From the NCBI GenBank assembly GCA_021234155.1, contig JAJEKV010000071.1, positions 2,429,138 to 2,493,137 of the forward strand: a stretch of 64,000 nucleotides of DNA, written 5' to 3'. A program made the translations under genes and the position numbers. Shown here one piece after another: positions 46,946 to 59,391 of this stretch. The notes beneath the pieces are model-generated. The model made no database searches and was not told the DNA's origin. It saw nothing but the letters and a program-made list of their open reading frames with translations. This stretch comes from Isoetes taiwanensis (taxonomy: Eukaryota > Streptophyta > Lycopodiopsida > Isoetales > Isoetaceae). Position 1 is the stretch's first letter. Each line of letters starts with the position of its first letter.

Positions 46946-49900
46946 ATGATAAATGGTGCCAATGTAATATGTGCAAATGAGCAGCCTAGGAATGTCTAAC
47001 CTTTGAGTTCCAAGCCCAAGGCGATCGACACCTTCTTCGCATTAATTCCAGCCTCGGGAACTATTCGAAGAGTATTACGCACCGACACCGGAAGAAGGAA
47101 TCTCGCAGATGAGGTCAGATCTGCAAGAAATCAAAGCCATGCTGGTAGGCAGAGGAAGAAACAGGCAGGACCAGAATGTACAGGTCCCAGAGGCCCGTTC
47201 TCAGCACAAAGGAAAGGAGAAAAAGAGGAACCGACCCAGATCTTCTAGTTCCAGCTCGACTGGCTGGATTCAAGCTCGAGTCCGAGGAGGAGGAAAAGAA
47301 GAACGACGGGAAGGAAGAAAGAATAACGGGAGGCAAAGAAGGCCAATCGACTACCGTAAGAAGGTCGATTCGACCTTAAGTAATGTTTGAAAGCACGCAG
47401 CCGGAACAGAAGCCCGCGAAAAACAGATCGTGGATGGAAGCGGGCTAGCATGGCTAGACGAGATGAGTGAGTACGGAAATGCTTACGGCATGAAAGATAA
47501 AGATAAAAGGTGGTAGCCACCGCTAACTTGAAAGGGGCAGCCCATATTTGGTGGAGGGTTATGCTAAAAGCCCATGGAATGAGCGAGAGACAAGCGCGTG
47601 TTCACAAAGTTCGCAAGGGCTTTCAAAAAGCACTATGTTCCAAGAGAACACAAGTGCCACCAGATGCAAGCGCCCACAGATTGCAACATGGGGAACAAAC
47701 TCCCGACTGAAATATACACGAAGAGTTCATGAGGTTGAGGCTATATGTGCCAAAACTCAGCGAGAGAAGAGCAGTGGAAGGCTATGTGGAGGGGTTGAAT
47801 GAGGACCTACGGAAGATAGTCCGAGCCCTCAACCCACGCTCAGTATCGAAGGCGGAAGCGAAGGCACTGAGCCTACAAGGGACAGGGCCTCAGAAAAGTG
47901 AACCCAAGCAGTGGTATGACAAAGGAAAAGCATATGGAGGTCAGAGCCCAAGAGCAAACAGTCCATCGCCTGCAAAGACACCATACACCGGAAATCAATG
48001 GAAACAGCCAGAGAAAAAGCAGGTCAGCTTCAAAGATAAAGGACAAGGGGGAGGCTCAAATTATTCAAAGACAGTCAAGCAGTTCCTCAACTCCATCCCG
48101 AAAGAAAAGCGGCAGGAATGTATAGAAAAACAGTTGTGCTTCCGGTGTTTCCAGCTGGGGCATAGAACACACAACTGCCCGTTCGTAATGAATGCAGCAC
48201 TTGCGGAGATGGGAGGTTGGGAGACCCCGACAGAAGAAGAGGAGGACGAAGGACGCGACTATATCCATGGTGAGTGTCACATCTTTGCCGCCATAGACAC
48301 AGAAAGCGCAGAGAGCCAGTACCAAGTAATATCCACGATTGGTAAAATAGCCGCCAAATCTTTTATAGTCCTCATAGACTGTGGCAGTTCCCACAATTTC
48401 GCGTCACCAAGGATGGCACAAATGCTAAAGTTGAAAACACTAAAGTCTAAGCCCAGACCAGTAGTGTTAGCTAGCGGAGCCATCAGGCACACGACCGGCA
48501 AGAGGGTGAATTTCAATATAGACTTACCGGGTATCAATATTGAAATGGGAGCAGAGATCATGAGCATAGGAAAATATGATCTCATCATAGGTATGGAATA
48601 CCTCAATCCGGCGAAAGCACAAATAGATTGTGGAGAGCGGAAGGTGAAGCTCATGGCGCCTAACGGGAAAATCATAGAAATCTCAGGTAAGCAAGTGACA
48701 CCTATAATGCAATGCATGTCGAGTAAGAAATTACTTAGATGCATCAAAAGGGAGCAAGTTGCATACATCTTCAAATTAGAACTTGCCGAAGAAGAGGCAC
48801 CAGAAGATAAGGAAAATAAACCAGTAAGCAAACTACCCAAGCAGGTAGCCAAGCTAATATTCCATGACTTGTTCCCCAACGAAATCAAGGAGCTTCTGCC
48901 ATATAGAGGAGTAGAGTGCGAAATTGCACTCGAACCAGGCACTAAGCCCACGAGTAAGGCACCATATAGAATGACAGCTCACGAACTATCAGAGTTGAAG
49001 AAGCAATTGCAAGTGCTATTAGACCTAGGGTTCATAAGACCTAGTGTCTCCTCGTTCGAGCCCCCATATTATTCGGTCAAAAGAAAGATGGAAGCTTGAG
49101 GATGTGTATTGACTATCGTCAATTAAACAAACACACAATCAAGAACAAGTATGCCTTACCCGAGGCGGATGACCCGATGGATCAATTACAAGGCGCCAGT
49201 GGTCTTCTCGGTGATAGACTTAAGGTGCGGATATCATCAAGTCGAGAATCAAAGAGGAAGATATTCACAAGAAGAACAAGATCGGCCACTATGAATTCAC
49301 GATCCATGCCATTTGGCCTATCAAATGAACAAAGAACGTTCATAAGACTCATGAACGATATCTTTCGAGAATTCCTTGACACATTTGTTATCGTGTTCTT
49401 CGATGACATTTTGGTGTATAGCAAGTCCCTAGAGGAGCATATTCAGCACTTGAGAAGGGTACTTGAGAAGCCGAAGACACCCCTTTTATACGGTTGTCGA
49501 AATGTCATTTCGCCAATCGAAAAGAGTGGAATACTTGGGGCATATCATATCGCCAGACGGGCATCTCAACCGATCCCAAGAAAGATCCAAGCAGTTGATT
49601 GAATGGCGGCCACCAAAGAACATACACGAGGTGAGAAGTTTTTTGGGCTTAGGATATTATAGAAAGTTCATCAAGAACTTTGCTAAGATAGCAGCACCCT
49701 TAACGGACCTTACCAAGGCAGAAAAGATAAAAGACTGGGTGGCACATTGGCAAAAGAAGGCTCAAGTAGGATTTGAGAAGTTAAAGGAGGCCTTACACAA
49801 CGCCCTGCCTTTAACATTGCATGATCCGAGAAGGACAAGCTAGTCGCGAATCGATGCGCAAGCAAGATTGCGTGGGAGCGCCTTAATGCAAGAGGAAAGA

Positions 49901-50606
49901 GTCGAAAGCATACCATTCACGAAAAGATGAATGACGTAGACTCTCGCTACCCGATACATGATCGTGAGCTATTGGCGTTAGTAAAGAGCTTTTAAAGATC
50001 CGGAGACACTATCTATTGGGAAGGAATTTCCAATTAGATACCCACCACCGAGTCCGGCATTACATCTTCACGCTAACCATTGTTGAATTTAAGACAAAAA
50101 GATGGATGGAGTTCCTCGAAGAAAACGACTTGAGATTGTATACAAGCCGTGGAAAACTCAATGTGGTCGCAGACGCGCTCTATCAAAGGCACCCCCTTAA
50201 CAACAAGGGTGCATTGCAATGCCATATCAACACTTACTAGTGAGTTTGGCAAAGAAAATAGAAGAAACGCCAACAAAGGACTTCCGTGAAGTATGGGCTA
50301 GCCTCTCTAAAGAGGCAAGAAGGGACAAAGAGAGAGAAGCCTTCAAACATTTTAAGAAGGAAGGAAAGCTCTTGTACCATAAAAATAAGTTGTGTGTGCC
50401 GGAATCATCCGGAGTCAGAAGGTTGATTCTCCATGACACCCACAACAGCCCAATAGCCGGCCACGCAGGTTTTACGAAAACCTACTTCAAGATAAGAAGT
50501 AGTTACTATTGGCCAGGCATGAAGAAGCAGATAGCAAGGTACATACGCGAGTGTCAGCTATGCCAGCAGACCAAAGCGGAACAACTACGAATTCCAGGAG
50601 CATTAG
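46946..50606 (+). pseudogene. gag-pol of chromovirus unit 2, 5' part to integrase zinc finger
   Basis: The ORF at 47729-49099 (456 codons) contains the end of capsid (ending DLRKIVRALNPRS), a CCHC zinc knuckle CFRCFQLGHRTHNC at residues 137-150, and a retropepsin-like protease with FIVLIDCGSSHNF at ~212-224 (the common form in plant elements is D[ST]G; here DCG). It stops at the junction to RT because one A is missing in an A-run; RT continues at 49096-49602 (FFDDILVYS). RNase H is heavily frameshifted. The last open piece, 50219-50623, holds the integrase HHCC zinc finger (HDTHNSPIAGHA, ECQLCQQTKAEQ), into which the TIR element inserted at 50606. Confidence 0.85.
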
Positions 50607-50995
50607 AAGCCTTATGCAATTAAATTGAGAGATATGACTCATTTTTGCAAGTGAGAAAATTGGTTCACGCATCAAATTAACATTATTTATAAAACAACTC
50701 ATATTCAATAAAAATTTGAAAAGGAATTTGATGTAGTAATCCATAACTAACAACTATCAAGTAGTACAGTGAATTGTAAATTTTATTCCAATGGACCCGG
50801 ACCCATACATAACATCCGTCCAACATATTCCAACGTATCTTTCACAATATATCTTTCACAATGTCTAAAAATTCCGAGCTTTATTCACGAGTGGTTTTTA
50901 ACCCTTTTTTTTTCTCCTTTTCAATTTGTGTTGTGATCCCTGCATGTAGAAAAACATTGAAACACAAAACGTTTTTAAGAAGCATTATGGAATAA

Positions 50996-53801
50996 CTAGT
51001 AAAGGTGCCCAGCGTTGCTGGGCATAAGTTGGGGGCATGTAAATATTATGGCCGCAATGATAAAAGCGAACCATTACAGACCATGACAAACTCTTCAAGC
51101 CCTTACCAATCGTAATGGCATAAGGAGAAACAATTTCCTATGTAACCTTGTGGCCTAGGTATATGATCTCAAGCTTGTACATTTTAAATGTCCTTTTAAA
51201 TGCAAAAAATTATAATATTAGAGTTGACCCAACATTTAAAATGTCAAGGGTTGTTTGCTCTCACATAGCAAGGGTTCTTTGCTCTCACGTAGCTTTGGGC
51301 AATAATTTAGTCCATTAGTATTTTTGTACCGCTTTTAGTTTGTGTAAGCTTTGTACATAATCGATAAGACTTCGGGATGTTGCTTATGCATGCAAGAAAA
51401 AATATAATGACTTCAGATGTTGCTTATGCATGCAAAGTATTTTGTAAGGTGTTATTATTTATTATCTATGATAATGTTTTTCTATTTTTGCCATTTCACC
51501 ATGGCATTTCAAATAACACCATCAATGTTCTTAAATTTGGTTTTGCATTGGCAATTCAGCCAACATTCGAATCGAATAAAGAATTCCAAAAGTACAATAA
51601 GTGTATCAAGCTTCCAATAAGTACCTGTACAATAAGTGATGCAACCAACTGAACAATCAGATCCACATTTGAGTCACACCGGCATGGTTATATTGCCTTG
51701 TAAGAACTAACAATAACTGCAAGATGGAATGTATTATAAAGAATGAAGAGTACAATTCAAATACTATTGGATGTGCATAAATATCCATAATGTTACAGGA
51801 ATCTCAAATTTTTTACTTCCATGACCTTTTGCTGGATGATATAAGTAGGAATTTCTTTTGTATTGAACTTATGTGGCAGTAGACATAGACTGGCTTGTGC
51901 CAAACGCACAAACTTCTATTTTTCGAAGATCATAGTGCAATTTCTATGAGGTATTCAACCAGACTAAATGATGCAATCCTGAAAAGAGAAACGTCTAGAG
52001 GTTAAATGTTGTACCACAACAGTAGAGAAAATTGTCCTATTCAAGCCCTAGCTTAGCTGTTCAAAAACAAATTAAAAAGCAAAGCAAAGCTTACCCCAAT
52101 TTGCAGCTTCGGATTTAGATTCAGAATAGCTTTTTTTTCCAGTTCAAACATGAATTACTCAGCAAATGTAGGCGTCAATTTAATGTAGACGCCAATTTCT
52201 TTTGAAACAACACAATTGGTTTGTACCGCTTATGGACAGACCTGCAAAGCAACCCACACTAATGATGTGCATCCTAAAAACACATGCATATTATTATGTT
52301 TGCATTATTGATGTAGCACAACAGGCAGAAACTTATTTCAATTGGAAAGCAAACGCACAATAGTTAAACTCCGATAGCTTTATTTATAGTTCAAACATGG
52401 ATTATTCAGATAGCTTTATTTATAGTTCAAACATGGATTATTCAGCAAAATGTAGACGTCAATTTCTCTTGAAACAACATAACTGGTTTGTAGCACTTTT
52501 GGATGGACAGACCTGCAAATCAACCAAACACTAATGACAATTCCATGGCCAGTTTCCATCTCCTAAATAAGATCCCTGAACCTACACTTTTTGCATATTT
52601 ACATCGACATGCTATAATGCCAGAAGAGATTGTATTTACCTTCACACGAAGCAGAAGAAAACTATGCACATGCTGCTGTTCTACACGTTTGCTGGTGATT
52701 TGCTGGCCTGGTGATTTGCTGGCCTGGTGGTTTGTTGGTTTGGTTTGTTTTGCTGCTTTTGTTATAAGAAAATGCAGCGTTAGTTGCTTCAACCTAACAA
52801 AGAAAAGCTTCCAAATCTCTTTATCACGATAGCAAATTACAGTCTAACAGTGGTAGAAATTGATGCATCCTACACAAAGCAAATTAAAAAAATACCTCAT
52901 CTCAGATCCATCCAAGCCAGACATACACTTTCTTAGTCACTGCAGATCAACCCCAATAGGCCAATATTACATAGTGGTTTCCGCCTTTGAGAGACAGGGA
53001 GCCTATACCACCAGCGGCAATTCTGAGATACGAAGGAGCATATACTTCCCCAACTCCAGTTTATCCAGACAATGCCCCACTAAGAAACGACACTGTTTTC
53101 TTCAACAAAACCCAAACGAAAATCAGGAGTCTGGATTCAGAAGATACCCAATCGAGGTTCCAGAGATAGTAGCCATGAATCTGTATTACATGATCTCGCT
53201 AAATATAAGGCCTTGCACTGTAGAAGACTTCGGCAGAATATATCCATGCTAAGTGCTGGACATGGCATCATGCCATTTTATACTTATAATAAGAAGCCAG
53301 AAACCACGCATTCCAGAATCCTGCTTTCTAGAACCATGAACAGAGGTTTTGAGAGATGAACCCTCATTATCAGTTTGTCTCTCCTCCGAATATCTACCTC
53401 AAAGCCAATGACAGGCATGAAGCAACTTGCTTCTCTGGCGAGAAATCCTGAAAAGCCAAGCTAAAAAAAGGCATGAAGTCGCTTGCTTCTCCTCCGGAAA
53501 ATCCTGCAAGCAAAAACGGCCATGGGGCAACTACATGAATCGATCAAGGCCTGGGTTGCTGTGCTCACAGCGGTAGCTAGGGCAAGGAAAAAAAAACGTG
53601 TTTACAGGCTGATGTGGTCATGGCCGTCAGACTCGGAAGGGCTTCGCAGAATAAAGGGCATTTGGACCATCGAAAAAAGAGATTATATTTAAAAAAAAGG
53701 GGCTTTGTTTGGACCCTTCGATCTGGTTAGGCCATCTGTGGCCGTCCGATCTAGGGCTGGATCCAAATCCAGGAATTACGACATAACATTATAATATAGG
53801 A
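50996..53801 (-). mobile_element. Non-autonomous Helitron, copy 3 (2806 bp)
   Basis: Minus-strand copy. CTAG at 50996-50999 after A, hairpin at 51007-51023, and the 5' end (TCCTATATTATAATG on the minus strand) at 53801, with T at 53802. Nearly identical to copies 1 and 2. It is nested within the TIR element, so it is younger than that insertion. Confidence 0.93.
52931..53169 (+). pseudogene. Captured laccase fragment in Helitron copy 3
   Basis: Same segment as in copies 1 and 2, here on the plus strand because the Helitron is inverted: VTADQP at ~52937, QYYIVVSAF at ~52962, then the 60-codon frame 52987-53169 with PPAAILRYEGAYTSPTP. Antisense to the Helitron in every copy. Confidence 0.6.
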
Positions 53802-55847
53802 TAGGATCCCAAATCAATGTGAAATTAGAAATCGCCCAAAATTGCAACTTTGTCTAAAGGCTAGCTGCAAGAGATATAGATAGAGATATAGATAAGGTCA
53901 TTGTGCGCATTATTTTATTGATGATTTCATGCTTAATCTTGTGAGGCAGACATGCCAAACAATGAATGGTCTCAAAATTCTGCAATTCAAATCACAGCAG
54001 TATTGGGCAAAAATCCACGTCCAATCTAATTAGAAAAAAACATGCTCCAAAGGAGGTCTGAACCTGGAATTGATCAAGATGAACATCTGGAGTTTCACAG
54101 GATATGTAGGCTGAGAGAATATATATCCCACATAATAAAAAAGATTGCAGGTTAGAAGGCAGAAGAAATCATGCAGAGGCAATCTTTCCAATTTTGAGCA
54201 AGCAATTTGGAGGACTTGCCAATCTTTCCAATTTTGAGCAAGCAATTTGGAGGACTTGGCACAAGTATCTACGCATCAGGAACCCCTTAAGAAGCAAGAG
54301 AGACTCAAATCAATGTGAGGGCCGTGTATGGGAAGGAATCAACTGCTACTGAAGTGCCATTCTCTGAGTATTTCTAATTTCTACTTTGACCAGGTTCAAA
54401 AGATACACAAGCATCTACCATATATTCTGCTCTTCCATTAAACATAGTCAAGGTAAAAAATTACCTGCAGTAGGTAAAGTAGGTAAAGCTGGAGAACGAA
54501 CAACCAGAAAACGGCAAGATAGAGGCTCAAAAATCATCCCTGCAAATCCGCCAGTCACCAGAAATGTGGTGCATTGGATCGCGGACTCAAGTCCTTGCCA
54601 TCAAGTTCACTTTTTTTTTCTACCATCCCTGACAAGAAAACCCACTTCGTTTTCCACAGTAGATCATTTCTTATAGCATTACACGAACCCGTTCTCATGT
54701 TTTAGAGATAGATTTGCTTCCCTTTTCTGAATTGGTAAAACCAGTCTGAAGATATTATTCTCAGTCAATTTTAGTCCGGATCTTGTTTTACAGATGAAAG
54801 GTAATCCCTTTCGAGAGTTCACATTTTTTTTTCTCATTGAAGCTTTTAGCAGGATCTGAGATACGTGCTTGAGAAACAAGAGATATGAAGCAAAAACACA
54901 TCATCGTTTTTCAGAATCGAGTTAGTTAATATGCATAAGAAAGAACTCATGTAGAATGCGGCAAGATTTGGCAAGACCTACCTTGAACTGGTGCTATCTT
55001 GGACGGATTTCTATAATACCTATCTGGAGATAGTATCCTACATGCCGAATCAGTAGCGCTCCCGCAGAATGACGACGTTTTATCCTTCCAAGAACCCGAC
55101 CTGACATGCAAAAACGCCAAGAAGTTGGGATTCAAAAAATGTATGCTATTTTTAGTGCTTTTTTTGAATTCACAGTAACCTCCTGCGCCACGTACAGAGG
55201 CCCAGCACATGAAGACCGACACAGCGAACATGTATGCCTACACAAGCAGCGAACGCCGAAAAAGTTTTGGAAGCCGGTTTGCATTGGGACAGCCGTTTTG
55301 AATGCCCAGGAGAACTAGAAGCCAAGGACAAAATCTTCTATGGCGCCATCTCAACAGAGTTGAGATCTGTAGAAACTACAAATTTTGTAGTCGGGATTGC
55401 AATGTGGCGCAGGAAATTCCATAAAAAACCTAATGGAGATGGGCTCTAAGGCATCTCTTATATTGCGGAAAGGTGCTTCAAGACCATACGATGGCATAGA
55501 ACAAAATAACATCAGGCCGGATGCAAAAGGTAAACCCTCTCTTTATACTCTTGGGATGCTCTTTTCTTTTCATATTGAAATATTTTCCATGCATTTACCG
55601 TACATGTTTTACCCTTTCACCTTTCACTTGTTGTATTAGATTTGTGTGTGTGGTAATATAGTGGATATGGGCGAGTCAAAATATTTAAATACCATTGTTA
55701 TTGTAATGGTGTCGATGGCTGGGTATAATCCTTCCTTCCATCCCTAGCAATATAAGTGTGACAATTTAGATTGAGTATGTAGCATGGCCAATTGTAGGGT
55801 TCATAGATCATAGCTCGAGCTTATTATATAATTGGCTCCTTATAGAT
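53802..55847. other. Interior of TIR element, unrecognised
   Basis: Contains a ~41 bp tandem duplication (CCAATCTTTCCAATTTTGAG..., about 54178 and 54219) and short ORFs without known domains, for example 55234-55449. No transposase motif was found. Confidence 0.45.
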
Positions 55848-56307
55848 CACGGACTTCAGTCCGTAGTCTCACAAACATTGGACTTGCTTATCACATAGTT
55901 GGCTCCTTATAGATCACGGACTTGAGTCCGTAGTCTCACAAACATTGGACTTGCTTATCATATAGTTGGCTCCTTATAGATCACGGACTTGAGTCCGTAG
56001 TCTCACAAACATTGGCCTTAAATCCATAGTTCAAAATAAATCTCTACACTATGGGACTAAGGTCAAATGATATTTTCGTTGGACTTTCTTGATGTGGATA
56101 TGCTTATCTCCATTATTGTTGGCTCCATAAGATGCATTCATTTCCCCAAGTTCACGGACTTAAGTCCGTAATCTCAAGTTACAACTTATGCTCATTTTTA
56201 GTTGATTGGCTCCATAACATGCATTTGTTTTCTCTAGTTCACGGACTCAAGTCCGTAGCTCAAATTCATATTCTCAACTTGAGTCTAGTTTACGCACTTA
56301 AGTCCGT
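55848..56307. repeat. Array of palindromic ACGGACTTnAGTCCGT motifs
   Basis: Three 67 bp direct repeats start at 55848, 55915 and 55982, each with a palindrome of the form ACGGACTTGAGTCCGT followed by AGTCTCACAAACATTGG. Three further variant palindromes follow at about 56153, 56241 and 56291 with different spacing. Shared flanking words such as TTGGCTCC suggest the irregular copies are older units of the same array. Confidence 0.82.
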
Positions 56308-57579
56308 ACCTCAAGGTACCTCTTGTGCAGCCAAAGAACATGACTCAAACGAGTATGACTGACCTCACACATGATTCACAAACTGAACCTGTGGGTTAAC
56401 GGTGCATTTCCATGACCCTGTTCCGGACCCAACCTGGCCTGACCATTTGCATCCAAGTCAGGGTGTTTTGAAGTGTCTATTTCCATGAGGCAAGACTCTT
56501 ATTGCATAACCTACAATGAAGAAGTAAGACTCTTACTCTGTTGCATAACCTACAATGAAGAAGCAACTTACTGTTTCTTCAGGAACAGGTCGGTGGAAGA
56601 ACATGTAAGAATCTAGTGCAGGCTCATCTCATTGGCAGGAGCCTGGCCAGGGTAGCCACCAGTCTAGGTCAAACAGAGCATGGAAACGAGTTTTGGTGCA
56701 CCCTGGCTTACAAGCCTCTAAGATGATCTCACGAAGTTCATGGACTTGAGTCTTTAGTGCCACGTTGCATGTATTTGTATCTTTTTCTGTTTCACTCCAT
56801 ATTGTCTACTGACTTGAGGTCGTCGTTGAGATTCGGAACCTTTTAGTGTAACATTACATTGTGGTACCACTTTCTTATACCCACTCTTCCTTCCGCACTC
56901 AACCTTAGTTTGTGTCTATAATGGAATCATAGATATGAGACTATGGCTACAATTAGTTATAGTAATCTTAAAATATTATATGTTCTCTAGTAAGTTGAAT
57001 AGTGAGAATGGAAAATTGGGAACAAAGCTGGAGATGACAAGTAAACAAGAATATTAGTTGAGAGAATGCTTGGACGAGAGTAGACTTTTTTTCCTCAGCT
57101 AACTTGATTTGTTCTTCGAGGCATTCAATGACAAGACCTCTAGTTTTGTCTTAACGTTTTCTAGCATGGTGCAAAATGAGCTTCATTATAGTGTTTATAG
57201 CTAAGTGAATGTCCAATCAATAAAAAATTAAAACAACTAATTCGAGAGGTTGATTCCAAATGGAAGTTTTGCACACTTCACAGCTCTTAATGTACAAATG
57301 TAAATTACCTCCATTTTTCTATGTATTATATAAATTACCCTTGTGGGCGAGGTGCATACCAATGCACGTGGGCGAGCATTGCGGAGGTGGCAATCCACTA
57401 CCAAGACTTGCTTTAAACTCTTATGTGGCATAAAAGCCCACAAGGGCACTTTATAAAACATAAAATGGACTTGCTAAGTAGAAGTATCTCGTCAACATCC
57501 ATTGGATGGGAATCATAGGTCAACTTGGATTTTCTCATGCTATTATTTATATGCCATTACATCGGCTTGTATCACATCT
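56308..57579. other. Interior of TIR element, no gene recognised
   Basis: Short ORFs only. A partial duplication (TAAGACTCTTACTCTGTTGC and CATAACCTACAATGAAGAAG, twice) is at about 56485-56570. Near 57340-57400 there is a GC-richer patch (GGGCGAGGTGCATACC). Confidence 0.45.
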
Positions 57580-57702
57580 GGAGACAAACAGACTTGAACC
57601 ACTAACACAAGGATTTTCAGCCCTTCGTGATAATGCTGGAGAAGGACTTGAACCTACAATTGTTAGAGTATGAGCCTGATGAGCTAAACCATTCCTCTAT
57701 CC
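57580..57702 (-). mobile_element. tRNA-derived SINE-like or tRNA-like fragment
   Basis: On the minus strand GGATAGAGGAA is followed by TGGTTTAGCTC (A-box-like, 57691-57681) and a perfect B box GGTTCAAGTCC (57654-57644) at the usual spacing. A second, weaker B-box-like GGTTCAAGTCTG is at ~57600. The anticodon stem does not fold, so it is not a working tRNA. The arrangement is that of a SINE head or tRNA pseudogene. The 3' end and target duplications were not resolved. Confidence 0.5.
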
Positions 57703-57891
57703 TAGCAAGGACTACGTGCATGTTGGTAATTGTATTAGTTTTACATGATTTAAAAAAAAAACAGAAGTAATTTGGTAATAATTTCAATAAAACTCCCTTT
57801 ACTAAGATAGTAATACTTTTTGCAAGTAGGTTTCTCTTTTAAATGCATTATTCGTTCATCTGTATCTAATCCAGTGATTGTTCCAATTATT

Positions 57892-57955
57892 TATAACCAT
57901 GTGGGCCCGTTATCACGGACTAATATCCATGTGGGCCCGTTATCACGGACTAATA
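57892..57955. repeat. Direct tandem duplication, ~32 bp x 2
   Basis: CCATGTGGGCCCGTTATCAC followed by GGACTAATAT occurs twice in succession. It is non-coding, inside the TIR element. Confidence 0.8.
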
Positions 57956-58125
57956 TGTGTGTTTAGAATCATCTTTATCTTTGCATATAACTTTGAATGG
58001 TACATTAAGAAGATGATAAAGGATGCAACAAATGACTTCACGATGATAAAAGGACTTCAAAACTAGTCAATATGATTCAAAATGAGAAGTGGGATTCTCT
58101 CAATTTAATTGCATAAGGCTTTTAG

Positions 58126-59266
58126 AGCCATTGCCAGTATCAAACTCCAAGTGGGAGATAATAAGCATGGACTTCATTACAGGGCTCCCTAGAACCATAA
58201 GGGGCAAAGATGCCTTAATGGTCGTAGTCGACAAATTGTCGAAGATGGCGCACTTTGTGCCTTGTAGGAGCACCGACACGGCATTAGACACAGCGGTGCT
58301 ATTCACAAAGGAGATTTTTAGACTCCATGGGATGCCAAGAGAAATAATCTCTAATAGAGATTTGAAGTTCATGAGTGCATTCTGGCAGGATCTCTTCAGC
58401 ACCATCGGAACGAAATTGTCAATGAGCACGGCTTATCACCCTCGCATTTGGATGGGCGCATCGAGCGCAGCAACCAATCGATACTCAAGATATGTTGTGG
58501 AATTATGTCTCGAACAAGCAATCAAAGTGGGATGACTTCATTTACTTGGTTGAGTTTGCATACAATAGCACCAAGCAAGAGTCATCCCAAATGTCGCCAT
58601 TTATGATCAACTACGCTATCGATGTTGACACCGCATTAATTTGGCACAACCCCCGTGTCCAAGGTAGAAGTATCCCGCCAGATGCTCGCCGAGATGCAAC
58701 AATTGGTTGAAGAGGTGCGAGGATACCTCCTAGCAAAGAAGAAGCCGCAAAAGAGCATAGCTGATCTAAGACCAACAAGTAAGGGAGTTCCAAGTAGGGG
58801 ACAATGTTTGGCTAAAGATAAAAGTCAAACAAGCAAAGCTCCGCATCGGCAATTGCAAGAAGCTTGCTCAAGGTGGGCTAGTCCATTTAAAATTGTCAAA
58901 AGAGTAGGTAACCAAGCCTACAAATTGGACTTACCAGCACACCTCAAGATCCATAGAGTCTTTCACGTAAGTCTCCTAAAGAAACACACTCCTAATCCAG
59001 AGGAAGTATTGGAGACACCGAGTTTACTGGAATTAACGGACGATCAACTTGAGATTGTTCCTGAGGTTCTTCTCGACCGATCTTATAAGAAGACGAGAAG
59101 ATCTCAATTTCTCCAGTACCTTGTGAAATGGACGCACTTACCAGTGGAGGACGCTACCTGGGTACTACAATCAGATCTTGAGAAGCATTACCCACAATGC
59201 AAGGGTCATGCAAGGGTCATCCCAAATGTCAGGAGTTTTAGAAACCCTAAAAATTTTAGGGCATAA
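58126..59266 (+). pseudogene. gag-pol of chromovirus unit 2, integrase core and chromodomain
   Basis: Continuation of the integrase after the TIR insertion. Readable pieces: MDFITGLPRTIRGKDALMVV with the first catalytic Asp region, then REIISNRDLKFMSAFWQDL with the second Asp (58089-58535). A third piece (58655-59266, 203 codons) includes HRVFHVSLLKKHTPNPEEVL and ends in a chromodomain: FLQYLVKWTHLPVEDATWV. Chromodomains of chromoviral integrases guide insertion, often through methylated H3 tails (known for related elements). The frame ends in TAA at 59264-59266, reading into the next unit's leader. Confidence 0.82.
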
Positions 59267-59391
59267 ATTCCCTATATATACCCGTATAACCCCTAAACCT
59301 CAACCACAACACTGCTCCTGCGATTGAGGCGATCTCCCAGCTTACTCAGGCGCTCCCAGTTCCGTTCGATATCGGCAACACAATTCTCGTC

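Larger units (their letters stand above)
50607..58121. mobile_element. 7515 bp TIR element with TTAG target duplication, class uncertain
   Basis: 26 bp perfect terminal inverted repeats begin AAGCCTTATGCAATTAAATT (50607-50632 and 58096-58121). TTAG flanks both sides (50603-50606 and 58122-58125). The uninterrupted site is seen in unit 1 at ~43993 (GCATTAGAGCC), so the duplication is TTAG, or TTA plus a coincident G. A 4 bp duplication with these ends does not match the usual plant hAT (8 bp), Mutator (9), CACTA (3, CACTA ends) or PIF/Harbinger (3) patterns. It contains Helitron copy 3, a palindrome repeat array and a SINE-like piece. No transposase was recognised, so it is probably non-autonomous. 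Confidence 0.82.
45089..59217 (+). mobile_element. Chromovirus body, tandem unit 2, split by a 7.5 kb insertion
   Basis: The unit runs 45089-50606 and resumes at 58126-59217; without the insert it is 6610 bp, essentially the same as unit 1. The start and end junctions are the same CATCCCAAATGTC sequence as in the other units, directly following the chromodomain end. It has the best-preserved gag-protease frame. Confidence 0.85.

Noticed and set aside
57634-57702. Functional tRNA gene
   Set aside because: A and B box words are present but the anticodon arm does not pair and the acceptor ends do not match.
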